Source of the DNA: Pseudomonadota bacterium
Lineage (GTDB): Bacteria > Bdellovibrionota_C > UBA2361 > OMIW01
Length of the DNA: 7,767 nucleotides
NCBI GenBank assembly: GCA_900299205.1
Contig: OMIW01000126.1
Location: forward strand, 1-7,767
Reading direction: 5' to 3'
Part shown: piece after piece, positions 1-7,070 of the stretch
How positions within the stretch are numbered: the first letter of the stretch is position 1
Layout of the letters: each line of letters opens with the position of its first letter
The notes under the pieces: model-generated
What the model saw: the letters and a program-made list of their open reading frames with translations, nothing else
The model's database searches: none
What the model was told of the DNA's origin: nothing
Translations under genes and position numbers: made by a program

Positions 1-35
1 AGAATGAAGTTGTAGGGGCGGTGATAAGACCTTGG

Positions 36-67
36 CGGGGAGGTGCGGAAAGTCTGAGTGCTCCCCG
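36..67. repeat. inverted repeat downstream of yedI
   Basis: CGGGGAG (36-42) pairs with CTCCCCG (61-67) around an 18-nt loop, 12 nt past the yedI stop. No T-run follows in the leftward direction, so a Rho-independent terminator is not supported; it may only protect the 3' end of the message. Confidence 0.35.
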
Positions 68-78
68 GGTTAAAAACA

Positions 79-999
79 CTACCTCGCACGATGAGCGTTA
101 ACGCGTGTCCCAAAAACAATCACCGTTCCGATGATAAAACCCGCGGCGCCTGACGAGAGGGCCGAGATGGTGCCCCCTGCAATGCCGTCGCTGGGACTGA
201 ATAACGAGATGGTGTGCTCGAGGGTTTGATGGAGGAGGGGGATTCCGTGAACGATGATTCCCCCGCCGACGGTGAACATTGCGAGGGTCCCGAGGATTGA
301 CAACGCTTTCATAAAAGTCGGAGTAGCCCGAATTATTGCCCTTCCTACGGCTCGAGATGTTTGAGCCCCTAATCGCGCACCGGAGCGTTGGATCAGAAAG
401 AGCCCCAGGTCGTCTGCTTTCACAATTGCCGCGACCAGCCCATAAACGACGATGGTCATACCAACTCCAATTACGGTCAAAGCCCCAGCTTGAACAATCA
501 AAGGAGCGGAGGCAGCAGAACCGAGCGCGATGGCGATGATTTCTGCGGATAGAATGAAATCCGTCCGAATGGCTGCCTGGATTTTTTGCTGTTCTTCCAC
601 GGCCAAGTTTTCGTTCGGGGAGGCTGGATCGCCCGTATGCTTGCCTTGAGTGTTACTCTGAGAGTGAGCTCGGTGATGAAGAACCTTTTCCGCACCCTCA
701 AAGCAGAGATAAGCCCCTCCCACCATGAGTAATACCGGTATCAAAAAAGGTGCGAACAGGCTCATCAAAAGGGCTGCCGGAATCAGAATGAGCTTATTCT
801 TTAGCGAGCCACGGGCAACGGCAAAAACGACTGAGAGCTCCCGGCGGGCCTCAATATGAACGAGCTGCTTTGCATTAAGCGCAAGGTCGTCACCCACAAT
901 CGCCGAGGTCTTACCGGCGGCGACCTTCGTCATGCTTGCGATGTCGTCAAGGAGAGCGGTTATATCGTCAAGAATCGCGAAAAAACCGGTGAAGGCCAT
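79..999 (-). CDS. yedI: DUF808 family inner-membrane protein, YedI-like
   Basis: This 306-residue protein matches the YedI/DUF808 family from end to end, at the usual length of about 305. The N-terminus (residues 8-46) carries the family signature: an LDDITALLDDI helix, a VAAGKTSAIVGDDLALNAKQ stretch and then ARREL. Hydrophobic segments lie at about 68-97, 148-165, 168-194, 232-255 and 275-299, so it should be a multi-pass inner-membrane protein. IRTDFILSAEI (144-154) and MKALSILGTLAMFTVGGGIIVHG (230-252) are also typical of the family. Residues 110-138 form a polar, poorly conserved loop. The biochemical role of YedI is unknown and I assign none. The ATG at 999 has a GGGG-type ribosome site about 9 nt upstream. 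The upstream hydrolase gene stops 5 nt before it, so the two are very likely cotranscribed. Confidence 0.93.
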   Translation of the reverse strand: MAFTGFFAILDDITALLDDIASMTKVAAGKTSAIVGDDLALNAKQLVHIEARRELSVVFAVARGSLKNKLILIPAALLMSLFAPFLIPVLLMVGGAYLCFEGAEKVLHHRAHSQSNTQGKHTGDPASPNENLAVEEQQKIQAAIRTDFILSAEIIAIALGSAASAPLIVQAGALTVIGVGMTIVVYGLVAAIVKADDLGLFLIQRSGARLGAQTSRAVGRAIIRATPTFMKALSILGTLAMFTVGGGIIVHGIPLLHQTLEHTISLFSPSDGIAGGTISALSSGAAGFIIGTVIVFGTRVNAHRAR

Positions 1000-1004
1000 C
1001 TCAT

Positions 1005-1979
1005 TTATCCCCGAATTGTAAATCGACCGAAGAGGGATTGAGCGAACTCAATGACCCGTCTCTCAGCGAAGGTTGGTGAGGAGCCGAGTGATGAGAGAAA
1101 TCCCGTGTGGCCCCCTTGTTCACTTAATTCAAGATCAACCCAGCGATGATGTCGGCACTCGGTAATCGGAAACGAACCGGCCGAGAAAAAGGGATCATCA
1201 CGGGCTGATATTATTCGGCAGGGAACACGGATCTCTGGAATAAATTGCGCGCTGCTGTTGGCCTTCCAATATTCATTCGCTGAGGAGTATCCAAAAAGAG
1301 GAGCGGTGTAACGCCCGTCATAGTCTGAAAAAGTTGAGATATTCCCAAAATCGGCAAAGGAAGAGGGGGCGATTCCGCGCGCAACCTTTGCCCGGTGTTT
1401 TCGGCGAAAAGAAGAGATAAAATACTTTTCGTAAAAGGGTATGGCTGCAATCCCCTCGGCCGTCGCAGCGAGGTCTGTGGGCGCTGAAATCACAACAGCT
1501 CCTCGGACACGACCCTCTATCTGCGACCCCTCTTCACCTAGATATTTTAGAATAATATTTCCTCCGATGCTAAAACCAACCAATAGGGTGGGCTGCACCG
1601 AGAGGGATAGATAGGTTCGCAAATCGTCCGTAAACCCGGCGTGATACGAGCGGAGGAGGCGATTTAACGAGGGGCCACAACCCCGGAGAAAAATAAGATC
1701 GACCTCATATCGGCCGACAGAGGTCAGTCTCTTGATGAGGCGACGCAGGTATCCACTTTTTATTGACCCCTCAAGCCCATGGAGAAGAACGATTCGCCCC
1801 GATGCCCCCTCGGGGCATCCCCACGAAGCAACCTCAAAAAAATCCCCGTCAGTCCCCTCGATAGTGCGAATAGTTGGGGTAGGAATCAAAAGGTAACGAC
1901 CGCCTAGGCCCCCCAGGCAGGTTTGTATGTGACGATTAGCGAGGAGGCGAGGAGGCGAGAAGGGAGATGCGAGGATCAT
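1005..1979 (-). CDS. yheT: YheT-family alpha/beta hydrolase
   Basis: From the ATG at 1979 this is a 324-residue alpha/beta hydrolase of the YheT/ABHD1-3 family. Visible landmarks in order are NRHIQT (15-20), the oxyanion-region HGLEGS (67-72), LRGCG with a following N (98-106), YHAGFTDDL (112-120), the nucleophile elbow GFSIGGN with Ser137, the acid in ARDDPF (Asp261/262) and the catalytic His291 in GGHTGFL. The full triad is present, so the enzyme should be active, probably as an esterase or lipase-like enzyme on an unknown acyl substrate. The frame stays open to a TTG at 2144, and an ATG also lies at 2012. I chose 1979 because E. coli YheT begins only a few residues before the equivalent of the NRHIQT motif, and the extra N-terminus is unlike the family. 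However, the 2144 TTG has a GGAGG 4 nt upstream while the 1979 start has only a weak GGTGA. The stop lies 5 nt before yedI, which suggests an operon. Confidence 0.88.
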   Translation of the reverse strand: MILASPFSPPRLLANRHIQTCLGGLGGRYLLIPTPTIRTIEGTDGDFFEVASWGCPEGASGRIVLLHGLEGSIKSGYLRRLIKRLTSVGRYEVDLIFLRGCGPSLNRLLRSYHAGFTDDLRTYLSLSVQPTLLVGFSIGGNIILKYLGEEGSQIEGRVRGAVVISAPTDLAATAEGIAAIPFYEKYFISSFRRKHRAKVARGIAPSSFADFGNISTFSDYDGRYTAPLFGYSSANEYWKANSSAQFIPEIRVPCRIISARDDPFFSAGSFPITECRHHRWVDLELSEQGGHTGFLSSLGSSPTFAERRVIEFAQSLFGRFTIRG

Positions 1980-2164
1980 CGGAAAAATCACCACAGAGGC
2001 ATACCCTTCCATTTTTATAATAAAAGGAGCTGAAACACAAAAGATGATTGCTCTTTGGGGTGAAAAACGATTTCGAATCGAGAATCGTGGATATCGCATC
2101 CCATGAGGAGCATCAGAGCGGCCAAGTAAGGGCGATTTGCTCAAGTTTCCTCCGTTGAGTCGTC
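1980..2164. promoter_or_regulatory. divergent intergenic control region
   Basis: This stretch separates the leftward hydrolase-yedI pair from the rightward glycosyltransferase operon and must hold promoters for both if the 1979 start is right. An AT-rich patch at 2011-2025 contains a perfect TATAAT on the plus strand (2016-2021) and TATTAT/TATAAA on the minus strand. I see no convincing -35 box at 16-18 nt for either direction, so no promoter is called exactly. An inverted repeat sits at 2067-2088. If the hydrolase really starts at 2144, most of this region is coding and the promoters overlap it. Confidence 0.45.
2067..2088. repeat. inverted repeat, possible operator
   Basis: ACGATT at 2067-2072 is the exact reverse complement of AATCGT at 2083-2088, and a nested CGATT-TCG-AATCG palindrome lies at 2068-2080. 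GAATCG-like half sites therefore occur three times in about 20 bp. Its place between two divergent genes fits a regulator-binding site, but the arms are short and chance is possible. Confidence 0.3.
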
Positions 2165-3976
2165 ATGTCAGACTTTTTCGAACCAAATCTCAAAGCCCTC
2201 GCGCGACGATTTCCTGAGATTGCCCGACGGCTCGCATTTCGGGACGAGGTGTCCTCAGATGTTCAGTCAAAAGTATCAAGTGAGGGGATGATAGTTGTTG
2301 TTCGAGAACAGCCTCTTGATCACCCTTCTCATCCTCGTCAAGCAGCTCAGCAATGGGCTATCAGGGCGTGTGGCTCGCTTCAATCTCGTGGTGATCCTGT
2401 TATCGTTTTTGGTCTCGGGGGAGGTTATCACCTCGAGGCATTGGTCGGTGAGGGAGTAACTGATCTCGCTGTTTACGAACCAAGTTGGGATGTGCTTCGC
2501 GTTGCGATGGAATCGCGGGATCTGAGCCAGCTATTCGATAAATTGAGGGCAATTTGGATCGATGAAATACCGACTGACCTGTCTGGCGATAGACAGCTGA
2601 TGACCCGCTCTTTATCCCAAACGGTATTTCCTGAAGCATGGGACGAGTTGCGACGAGGACTCTTTGCGGCGCGAGGTTCCGAAAAGTTGAAGCCGTCGGT
2701 CTCTATTCTAGGACCACTGCAGGGCGGAACCCTCCCTATTCTGTCGTATGTTCAATCTGCTCTTGTACGATTGGGCATCCGCGCTCGGCCTCTCAATATG
2801 AGTCCGTGGGCGGCGGGTTATCATCAGGTAGGTAGCCTCATAGGGGATAAGTTTCGACAACAGGTGGCCGAGCGGAATTACGTCGATTTCCTCTCGAGTG
2901 TTGCGGTCGAGAGTGTCACTCACCGACCGGTGGATATTTTCATTTGTCTCGCGCAGGCACCGATAACGATTAAGGCGCTCCAGCAGCTCCGCTCCATGGG
3001 AATTATTACCGTGTTGTGGTTTGTTGAGGATTTCCGTCGATTCTCCTATTGGCAGCAGTTTGCCCCGTACTTTGATTTCGTATTCACGATTCAGAAGGAG
3101 CCATGTATCTCCGCAATGAGGCAAGCGGGTGCTCCGCAGGTCCACTATCTCCCTGTTGCATGCGATCCGCTTGTTCACGCCCCGATGTCGTTGACACCAG
3201 AGGAGCACCGGCGGTGGGGAAGTCCAGTGTCATTCGTAGGGGCAGGGTATCACAATAGGCAACAGGTATTCGCCTCACTCTCGCACCTGCCTTTCAAGAT
3301 ATGGGGAACTGAGTGGCCCGTCAGCAGGCCATTTAATACCTTGGTGCAGGAAGAGGGTCGTCGCTTGGCACCAGAGGAGTACACTAAGATTTTTAATGCG
3401 ACCGACATTAACATTAATCTTCATTCATCCTCCGAGCGGGATGGTGTGGATCCCTTCGGAGACTTCGTCAATCCGCGAACATTCGAATTGGCCGCGGCAG
3501 GAGCCTTTCAGCTTGTCGATCAACGTACACTCCTTCCCGAACTCTTTGTGCCAGGAGAAGAGCTCGTTACGTTTAATTCAGTTCCAGAGCTTAAAGATCA
3601 GGTCGCAATGTATCTGAGCGAGCCAGAGAAAAGACTTCAATCAGTCAGAAAAGGGCGGGAGCGAGCGCTCAACGACCATACCTATGATACCCGGATGAAA
3701 CAGATGTTGTCGGTGATTTACAGTACTAAGTATGATCATCTTGCGGAGAGGCAGAAAAATCATCCATGGACTAAACTCCTCACGGCAAGCAAACCGTTCC
3801 CAGAGCTCATGAAGCGACTGGAAAGAGGATACGGCCGTGGTGACGATCCGTCGCTTGACTCCCTTATCGCCGAAATAAGCGTTGGAAAGGGCAAGCTCGA
3901 TGATCTCGATCAGGAACTTCTTTTTCTTCACCATGTGAAGCAGAACATGGTCCTAAAAAAGCCAGGCGAGGGGTGA
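2165..3976 (+). CDS. CgeB-like glycosyltransferase with Maf-like N-terminus
   Basis: This 603-residue cytoplasmic protein has no signal peptide or membrane segment. The C-terminal two-thirds reads as a CgeB/DUF3880-type GT-B glycosyltransferase: VLWFVEDFRRF (283-293), a Rossmann-like SFVGAGYHNRQ segment (356-366), KIWGTEW shortly after, INLH..S then VNPRTFELAAAGAFQLVDQR (435-454), and LVTFNS with a D/Y-rich end near 510. The nucleotide-sugar donor cannot be read from the sequence. The N-terminus (FFEPNLKALARRFPEIARRL, about 4-23; GLGGGYH 83-89; VYEPS near 100) resembles the N-terminal part of Maf/MptE-like flagellin-modification proteins; that link is my inference. Residues 525-603 form a charged helical tail. 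An in-frame TGA lies at 2156-2158, so ATG 2165 is the first possible start, although its ribosome site is weak (GAG 5 nt upstream). It is the first gene of a three-gene operon, 3 nt before the GT9 gene. Confidence 0.85.
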   Translation: MSDFFEPNLKALARRFPEIARRLAFRDEVSSDVQSKVSSEGMIVVVREQPLDHPSHPRQAAQQWAIRACGSLQSRGDPVIVFGLGGGYHLEALVGEGVTDLAVYEPSWDVLRVAMESRDLSQLFDKLRAIWIDEIPTDLSGDRQLMTRSLSQTVFPEAWDELRRGLFAARGSEKLKPSVSILGPLQGGTLPILSYVQSALVRLGIRARPLNMSPWAAGYHQVGSLIGDKFRQQVAERNYVDFLSSVAVESVTHRPVDIFICLAQAPITIKALQQLRSMGIITVLWFVEDFRRFSYWQQFAPYFDFVFTIQKEPCISAMRQAGAPQVHYLPVACDPLVHAPMSLTPEEHRRWGSPVSFVGAGYHNRQQVFASLSHLPFKIWGTEWPVSRPFNTLVQEEGRRLAPEEYTKIFNATDININLHSSSERDGVDPFGDFVNPRTFELAAAGAFQLVDQRTLLPELFVPGEELVTFNSVPELKDQVAMYLSEPEKRLQSVRKGRERALNDHTYDTRMKQMLSVIYSTKYDHLAERQKNHPWTKLLTASKPFPELMKRLERGYGRGDDPSLDSLIAEISVGKGKLDDLDQELLFLHHVKQNMVLKKPGEG

Positions 3977-3979
3977 CAG

Positions 3980-5665
3980 ATGAAGCGTCGCTATCCCGAA
4001 AAACATAATGTGCTCCTCGTCAATATCACCAGATTGGGCGATATGCTTCAGGCAACGCCGACCATATCGGGAATAAAGCGAGAAAACCCCCATTGCAGGA
4101 TCTCAGTCGTCGTTGAAAAACAGTTTGCCGAGGTCTGTCAATGGATACCGGATATTGATGAAGTAATCTCTCTTGATCTGACCTATGTAGTAAAGTGCCT
4201 CCATCGAGACGGCGAGGGGGTTCTCGAGGCGTATCGCTATTTTCACGATTTTATCGAGGATCTGAGAGCCAGAAAATTCGATTTTTCGCTTAATATGGCG
4301 TCATCCTCGTATACGGCTTTGATACTATCGTTGGTGGGTACTCCCCGGATGGGGGGGTGGACGGCCGATGAGGAGGGATGTCGACGAATTGAGTCCGATT
4401 GGGCGCGGCTGTTCGCAAGCTCGGTCTTCCATCAAAATAGACATTTTACCTCCCTTAACCTTGTGGATGTCTTTCGGCTTAGTGCCGATGTCATCGATCA
4501 CCCCCTCAACCTCATGCTCCAGGTGTCCGAGGAGGCAAAACGCAGAGCACAAGAGTTAATTGAAGAGTGTGGCTTCACTAGTAAAGGACCACTCATCGCG
4601 ATTCAGGCGGGAGCGAGTCAGGCCAAAAGGCAGTGGCGAACGGAGCATTTTGTCTCACTGATAAAAAAACTGGTGGCAGATACCGGCGCCCGAGTTATCC
4701 TTACCGGGACCAAGAGTGAGCTTTCGATAATCGACCCCATCGTGTCAGCACTCGACGGCTGCTTCGGGGATGGGAGAGTCGAGGTTGGAGTGGTGGCGGG
4801 AAAGACATCTATTCCTGAGCTTGCAGGAGTGCTCCAGGCGAGTGATATCTTGATAACGGGTGATACCGGCCCGATGCACATCGCCGTGGCAGTTGGAACG
4901 CCGGTGGTCGCGATGTTCGTCGCGTCAGCTCTGGGGTATGAAACGGGGCCATACGGTGAGGGAAGTGTTGTGGTCCAAGCTACGATAGGATGTGGTCCGT
5001 GTCACCCCGGCAAGCCGTGTAGTACGATTGAGTGTCACGATCTCATCTCTCCCAACCTCATCGCGGAGTTGGCTCAGCTTCGGTTGCGTGGTCCGCTCTC
5101 CGAAATTCCTCGAGAGTTGAGTAATCCGACGGCATATCGGGTATTCGGTACGGGATTTGACAGGCACGGAGTTTGGAAGTTGGAACCCCTTGATCCTTTT
5201 GACCGAGATCCTGCATCTCCTTATCGAGAGGCATATCGTCGTCTCTGGCTGGAGGATCTCGGAGGGTTTGTGGCTGGGTGCACCGCAAAGAAGGGCGGTA
5301 TGCTCCAGAAACGGTTTGGGGAGAGAGGTGATCCGGTCGCCGGTCTGGCGGAGCTTGAAGAGCTCGGAGTAAGGGGAATCGACCTTCTTGATCGGCTCCT
5401 CGAGGCAGAGGGGGATCTGCAAGTTTCACCCGAAAAGCTGAGAGAGATTGCAGATTCGATGGACAGGACGGATCGGGAGATTGAGCAGCTGGGGTATCAC
5501 TATGCGTACCTCGGCTTACTCGTGAGAATGTTTGTTTTTGCGAAGGAAAATCTTCAAGGTTATGACGTCAAGGATCTATCGAGTCAGATGAGGGGGGTGT
5601 ACGAGGACCTCAGGAGGCGCAGCGGGCTTTTGGGGCGGTATATTCACGAAGAGTTAAAGGGATAA
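3980..5665 (+). CDS. GT9 heptosyltransferase-like protein with long C-terminal extension
   Basis: Residues 1-370 form a glycosyltransferase family 9 (ADP-heptose:LPS heptosyltransferase type) GT-B fold. It opens with VLLVNITRLGDMLQATP, where Asp21 of the RLGD motif sits at the position of the family's catalytic base. The donor-side motif GDTGPMHIAVAVGTPVVAMF (about 294-313) follows, with Asp295 and His300 as expected. Four cysteines (338, 341, 347, 352, pattern CxxCx5Cx4C) follow the donor domain, as in many GT9 proteins. Typical GT9 enzymes end near residue 350-370. This one continues for about 190 residues (371-561) of mostly helical, charged sequence that I do not recognise. The protein is soluble. 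GAGGGG overlapping the end of the upstream gene gives a strong ribosome site 6 nt before the ATG. The operon context suggests transfer to a protein or glycan acceptor together with the upstream enzyme; LPS core synthesis is the alternative. Confidence 0.88.
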   Translation: MKRRYPEKHNVLLVNITRLGDMLQATPTISGIKRENPHCRISVVVEKQFAEVCQWIPDIDEVISLDLTYVVKCLHRDGEGVLEAYRYFHDFIEDLRARKFDFSLNMASSSYTALILSLVGTPRMGGWTADEEGCRRIESDWARLFASSVFHQNRHFTSLNLVDVFRLSADVIDHPLNLMLQVSEEAKRRAQELIEECGFTSKGPLIAIQAGASQAKRQWRTEHFVSLIKKLVADTGARVILTGTKSELSIIDPIVSALDGCFGDGRVEVGVVAGKTSIPELAGVLQASDILITGDTGPMHIAVAVGTPVVAMFVASALGYETGPYGEGSVVVQATIGCGPCHPGKPCSTIECHDLISPNLIAELAQLRLRGPLSEIPRELSNPTAYRVFGTGFDRHGVWKLEPLDPFDRDPASPYREAYRRLWLEDLGGFVAGCTAKKGGMLQKRFGERGDPVAGLAELEELGVRGIDLLDRLLEAEGDLQVSPEKLREIADSMDRTDREIEQLGYHYAYLGLLVRMFVFAKENLQGYDVKDLSSQMRGVYEDLRRRSGLLGRYIHEELKG

Positions 5666-5669
5666 GACG

Positions 5670-6278
5670 ATGGTATCAGTTCGGATTGACGGTGAGCAGA
5701 GCACTATCTCAGGGGAGCATCTTCCCCGGCTTATCGACCTCATCGAGGTGATCAAGGACCATATCGTTCCTGGTCACATGATCACAGCTTTGCATATCGA
5801 TGGCCGAACCATTTCAGACGAGGATTGGGAAATTTCTCCGCGTTACCTCGCTGGCACTACCCTCGAGGTGACCACGGGCACACCCGCTCAATACCTAAAA
5901 GAAAAGGTTTCGGCTGCTCCTGAAGTTATCGACCACTGTTATTTCATGTTCCGTTCGACCCGGAAAGCTTTTATTGATGGGGATAGTCAGTCAGCAAACC
6001 ACCTGTTGCAAGAAGCCGTCGACAATTTACAAGCCTTCGTTAGCTGGTATCGGACGATGCTTGAACTGATGCCAGAAGATCAGCGGCTCAGATTTGGGAT
6101 CGACCCCGAAATAACCGAAATGGGGGAAACTCTCGAGCGCATATGCATGCAGCAGCTTACACAGTCGTGGAAGTTAACGGGGGATACTATCAGTAAAGCA
6201 CTCGAGCCTCAGCTCGACAACTTGCACTCACGCATGAGGGTCATCATAGCTAACGAGCCAGGTTACAAGAAAGTTTAG
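5670..6278 (+). CDS. uncharacterised protein, beta-grasp-like head and helical tail
   Basis: I do not recognise a named family in this 202-residue soluble protein. Residues 1-70 read like a small beta-grasp (ubiquitin/ThiS-like) unit. It begins VSVRIDGE, has a helix LPRLIDLIEVIKDHI, then ITALHIDGRTI and a closing TTLEVTTG strand. It lacks the terminal Gly-Gly of a conjugated ThiS protein. Residues 75-195 are almost entirely helical and contain an aromatic-rich segment (CYFMFRSTRKAF, 90-101) and WYRTMLELMPEDQR. This could be a helical bundle like an export chaperone such as FliS/FliT, though I see no sequence proof. The start is well supported: AAAGGGA ends 7 nt before the ATG and the GT9 stop is 4 nt upstream. 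Being last in the operon, it is probably an adaptor, chaperone or regulator for the two transferases (inference). No T-rich terminator follows it directly. Confidence 0.75.
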   Translation: MVSVRIDGEQSTISGEHLPRLIDLIEVIKDHIVPGHMITALHIDGRTISDEDWEISPRYLAGTTLEVTTGTPAQYLKEKVSAAPEVIDHCYFMFRSTRKAFIDGDSQSANHLLQEAVDNLQAFVSWYRTMLELMPEDQRLRFGIDPEITEMGETLERICMQQLTQSWKLTGDTISKALEPQLDNLHSRMRVIIANEPGYKKV

Positions 6279-6526
6279 TGGAAGGCGTCGAGCCTTGCGC
6301 GACCTCAAGAGAACCATTAGCTGAACCTCTCGATTGCTGTCCTCCGTCTCGCGGGGGCGTTCACCCCATGGGGGAGTTGTGCACTGAGGAGTCTTCGGCG
6401 AAAATTGAGTAAAATAGAAAGAGGGGATTACCCACTGGTCGAGATTCTCCAGATGGATTGAGCGCAGGTAGGCTCTTTCCTTTAAAGGGGGCGGAGACCG
6501 GAATTATCACCAAAGAGGAGATGCCT
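6279..6526. other. intergenic gap before the HPF-like gene
   Basis: No gene is supported here. A small hairpin (AAGGC 6283-6287 with GCCTT 6293-6297) follows the 202-residue gene but has no T-run, so it is a poor terminator. Two perfect 10-bp palindromes occur, CCCCATGGGG (6364-6373) and CCTTTAAAGG (6479-6488). A CTGG/CCAG hairpin lies near 6436-6453. I could not place a clear sigma-70 or sigma-54 promoter. The AGAGGAG ribosome site of the next gene closes the gap at 6514-6520. Confidence 0.4.
6514..6520 (+). promoter_or_regulatory. ribosome binding site fixing the HPF-like start
   Basis: AGAGGAG ends directly against an ATG at 6521, too close to use, but stands 6 nt before the ATG at 6527. 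It therefore favours 6527 over the longer in-frame starts at 6458 and 6521. Confidence 0.75.
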
Positions 6527-6889
6527 ATGCGTTGCGAAATAAAGCTGGACAAAAACCTAGCATCGGACTCCGTGCGAGAGTACTTTGCAAGGCAATTAGG
6601 GGAGCTTTCGCCTCGTTTTGACTCTATAGTTCGACGTTTGATTGTTACGGGACGTGATATTAACGGTCCGCGGGGTGGAAATGATAAGGAGTGTGCGATT
6701 TTTGCATACCTCGCGAATGGTAAGCCAATTCGCATCGCCGCACGGGCTTCGGATTTATACCAAGCGGTCGATATCGTTGTTGAAAAAGCAAAAGTTCGGA
6801 TTGCGAGCCACAAGGTTCATGCGATAGCACGGCGAAGAGGAGTCGGTAGTTCCAGGGGATTCTCTCAGTCGCCGGTCCTTTCAGAGTAA
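6527..6889 (+). CDS. HPF/RaiA-like ribosome-associated protein (short form)
   Basis: This 120-residue protein belongs to the sigma-54 modulation/HPF-RaiA group, which binds the 30S subunit and helps store or silence ribosomes in slow growth. It shows the family layout: an N-terminal strand (MRCEIKLDKN), a helix SVREYFARQLGEL (15-27), a strand VRRLIVTGRDINGPRGGNDKEC (35-56), then IAARASDLYQAVDIVVEKAKVRI, the second helix. The D(I/V)NGPRGG.D..C motif is typical of a short HPF-like branch. There is no long C-terminal dimerisation domain, so it is the short type. The last 15 or so residues (RRRG, then SSRGFSQSP) are basic and disordered-looking. The longer frame opening at 6458 would add 23 residues unlike the family, and the ribosome site supports 6527. 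A strong intrinsic terminator lies 70 nt downstream, so it ends its transcription unit. Confidence 0.87.
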   Translation: MRCEIKLDKNLASDSVREYFARQLGELSPRFDSIVRRLIVTGRDINGPRGGNDKECAIFAYLANGKPIRIAARASDLYQAVDIVVEKAKVRIASHKVHAIARRRGVGSSRGFSQSPVLSE

Positions 6890-6960
6890 GAAATGAATTC
6901 GCCAGGAGAGGATTGCTAAAGGCGAAGTGCTGACAGTTCCTTTTGAGGTGTCAGAACCCT

Positions 6961-7002
6961 AAGGTCGGTGCGGTGACGATACGAGCCGCACCGACCTTTT
7001 TT
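6961..7002 (+). terminator. Rho-independent terminator of the HPF-like gene
   Basis: A perfect 13-bp stem (AAGGTCGGTGCGG 6961-6973 with CCGCACCGACCTT 6986-6998) encloses a 12-nt loop and runs into a six-T tract (6997-7002). It lies 71 nt after the stop codon. A weaker hairpin (CTGACA 6930-6935 with TGTCAG 6949-6954) sits just before it and lacks its own T-run. Confidence 0.93.
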
Positions 7003-7070
7003 ATTGAGATCGAACTACATAATACATGATACGTAGTATTGCAGTTTCAGAGCAGGTTGGCGAAGGCCTG

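Noticed and set aside
2016-2021. Perfect TATAAT as a plus-strand -10 box for the glycosylation operon
   Set aside because: No acceptable -35 element lies 15-18 nt upstream and the site is about 145 nt from the start codon, so I kept it only as a note in the control region.
2708-3208. 166-residue minus-strand open frame inside the CgeB-like gene
   Set aside because: The plus-strand frame here carries the conserved glycosyltransferase motifs, and the antisense product has no family features.
4925-5429. Two antisense open frames of 165 and 123 residues inside the GT9 gene
   Set aside because: They overlap each other and the real gene in different frames and are rich in Arg, Pro and Thr as expected of shadows.
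6283-6297. AAGGC/GCCTT hairpin as terminator of the glycosylation operon
   Set aside because: The stem is only five base pairs and no T-run follows.
6361-6813. 150-residue minus-strand open frame over the HPF-like gene
   Set aside because: It lies antisense to a clear HPF/RaiA gene, has a composition typical of a reverse-frame shadow and shows no recognisable motif.
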